The notes below the pieces were generated by a model, which searched no databases, was not told the DNA's origin, and saw only the letters and a list, made by a program, of their open reading frames with translations. A stretch of 6,440 nt of DNA, from contig CAMZIX010000074.1 in the NCBI GenBank assembly GCA_947307375.1, forward strand, positions 1 to 6,440, given 5' to 3'. Source of the DNA: an uncultured Clostridia bacterium. GTDB lineage: Bacteria > Bacillota_A > Clostridia > Oscillospirales > Oscillospiraceae. Positions 6,259 to 6,440 of this stretch are shown one piece after another. The translations under genes were made by a program, and so were the position numbers. Positions within the stretch are counted from its first letter, which is position 1; the number at the start of each line of letters is the position of its first letter.

Positions 6259-6440
6259 TCAGATCCCCGTCTCTCCCTCGCCCGGGCGGGGGAATTTGAC
6301 GACGAAGACCGAGCCCTGGGGCTTGTTCGCTCCGACGGCGATGCTGCCGCCGTGGGCCAGCACCGCGTCGTGCACGATGCTCAGCCCGAGGCCGGTGCCG
6401 CCGGAGGCGCGGGAGCGCGCCTTGTCCACGCGGTAAAAGC
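6259..6440 (-). CDS. Sensor histidine kinase, C-terminal end only (cut by the right edge)
   Basis: The 59 visible residues are the end of a histidine kinase ATP-binding (HATPase_c) domain. They begin FYRVDKARSRASGGTGLGLS, which combines the F-box (normally RFYRVDKARS) with the G2 glycine box GTGLGLSIV, followed by the usual AHGGSIAVGA strand and GSVFVVKFP, then a short charged tail and TGA at 6259-6261. This is typical of the PhoR/WalK-like class of membrane sensor kinases, which autophosphorylate on a conserved His and pass the phosphate to a response regulator. The sensor, membrane and His regions and any partner regulator lie outside the window, so the signal is unknown. The acetyltransferase gene follows 37 nt downstream. 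Confidence 0.95.
   Translation of the reverse strand, partial: FYRVDKARSRASGGTGLGLSIVHDAVLAHGGSIAVGANKPQGSVFVVKFPRPGEGETGI

Noticed and set aside
5711..6299. Plus-strand frames opposite the acetyltransferase gene
   Set aside because: They are shadows of the GNAT gene with no domain; the GNAT frame has clear acetyl-CoA motifs and a ribosome binding site.
1..6440. CRISPR array, tRNA or rRNA gene, insertion sequence, prophage or defence genes
   Set aside because: No regularly spaced repeats, tRNA-like cloverleaf, rRNA sequence, transposase or integrase motif is visible. Genes with recognised families account for nearly all of the sequence outside the one 352-bp gap.

Overview
This window looks like chromosomal DNA from a GC-rich, strictly anaerobic member of the Clostridia, for example the Oscillospiraceae/Ruminococcaceae or a neighbouring gut lineage. 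The evidence is a single-chain pyruvate:ferredoxin oxidoreductase, a Gram-positive YloU (Asp23)-YloV (FakA-like) gene pair, strong AGGAG-type ribosome binding sites, and strongly GC-biased codon use. The lineage is an inference; no rRNA or other direct marker is present.

Layout. Positions 1-3300 (minus strand) hold the first 1,100 residues of pyruvate:ferredoxin (flavodoxin) oxidoreductase, which runs off the left edge with roughly 75-100 C-terminal residues missing. Positions 3301-3652 are a divergent intergenic region with a promoter candidate for each flank: TTTACA-17-TAAACT leftward and TTGTGC-17-TATAAT rightward. It also holds several small repeats and palindromes. Positions 3653-4000 and 4030-5718 (plus strand) are a two-gene operon: a small Asp23/Gls24 (DUF322) protein and a DAK2-domain protein of the YloV/FakA family, the latter starting at TTG. 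A perfect 17-bp hairpin with T-rich tails on both sides (5732-5768) ends this operon and also the convergent minus-strand unit on its right. That unit consists of the C-terminal end of a sensor histidine kinase (6259-6440, cut by the right edge) followed 37 nt later by a GNAT N-acetyltransferase (5778-6221).

How the genes fit together. The oxidoreductase makes acetyl-CoA and reduced ferredoxin from pyruvate in the cytoplasm. YloV/FakA-type proteins phosphorylate fatty acids carried by FakB partners, feeding exogenous or recycled acyl chains into phospholipid synthesis. YloU/Asp23 proteins are linked to envelope homeostasis. The kinase and acetyltransferase probably form a separate signalling/modification transcript. 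No functional link between the three units is shown by the sequence.

The region is mostly ordinary core genome, and I found no convincing new system. The most useful oddities are four closely spaced extra cysteines in the oxidoreductase, loss of the usual Cys in the middle domain of the FakA-like protein, and repeated/palindromic elements around the oxidoreductase promoter.
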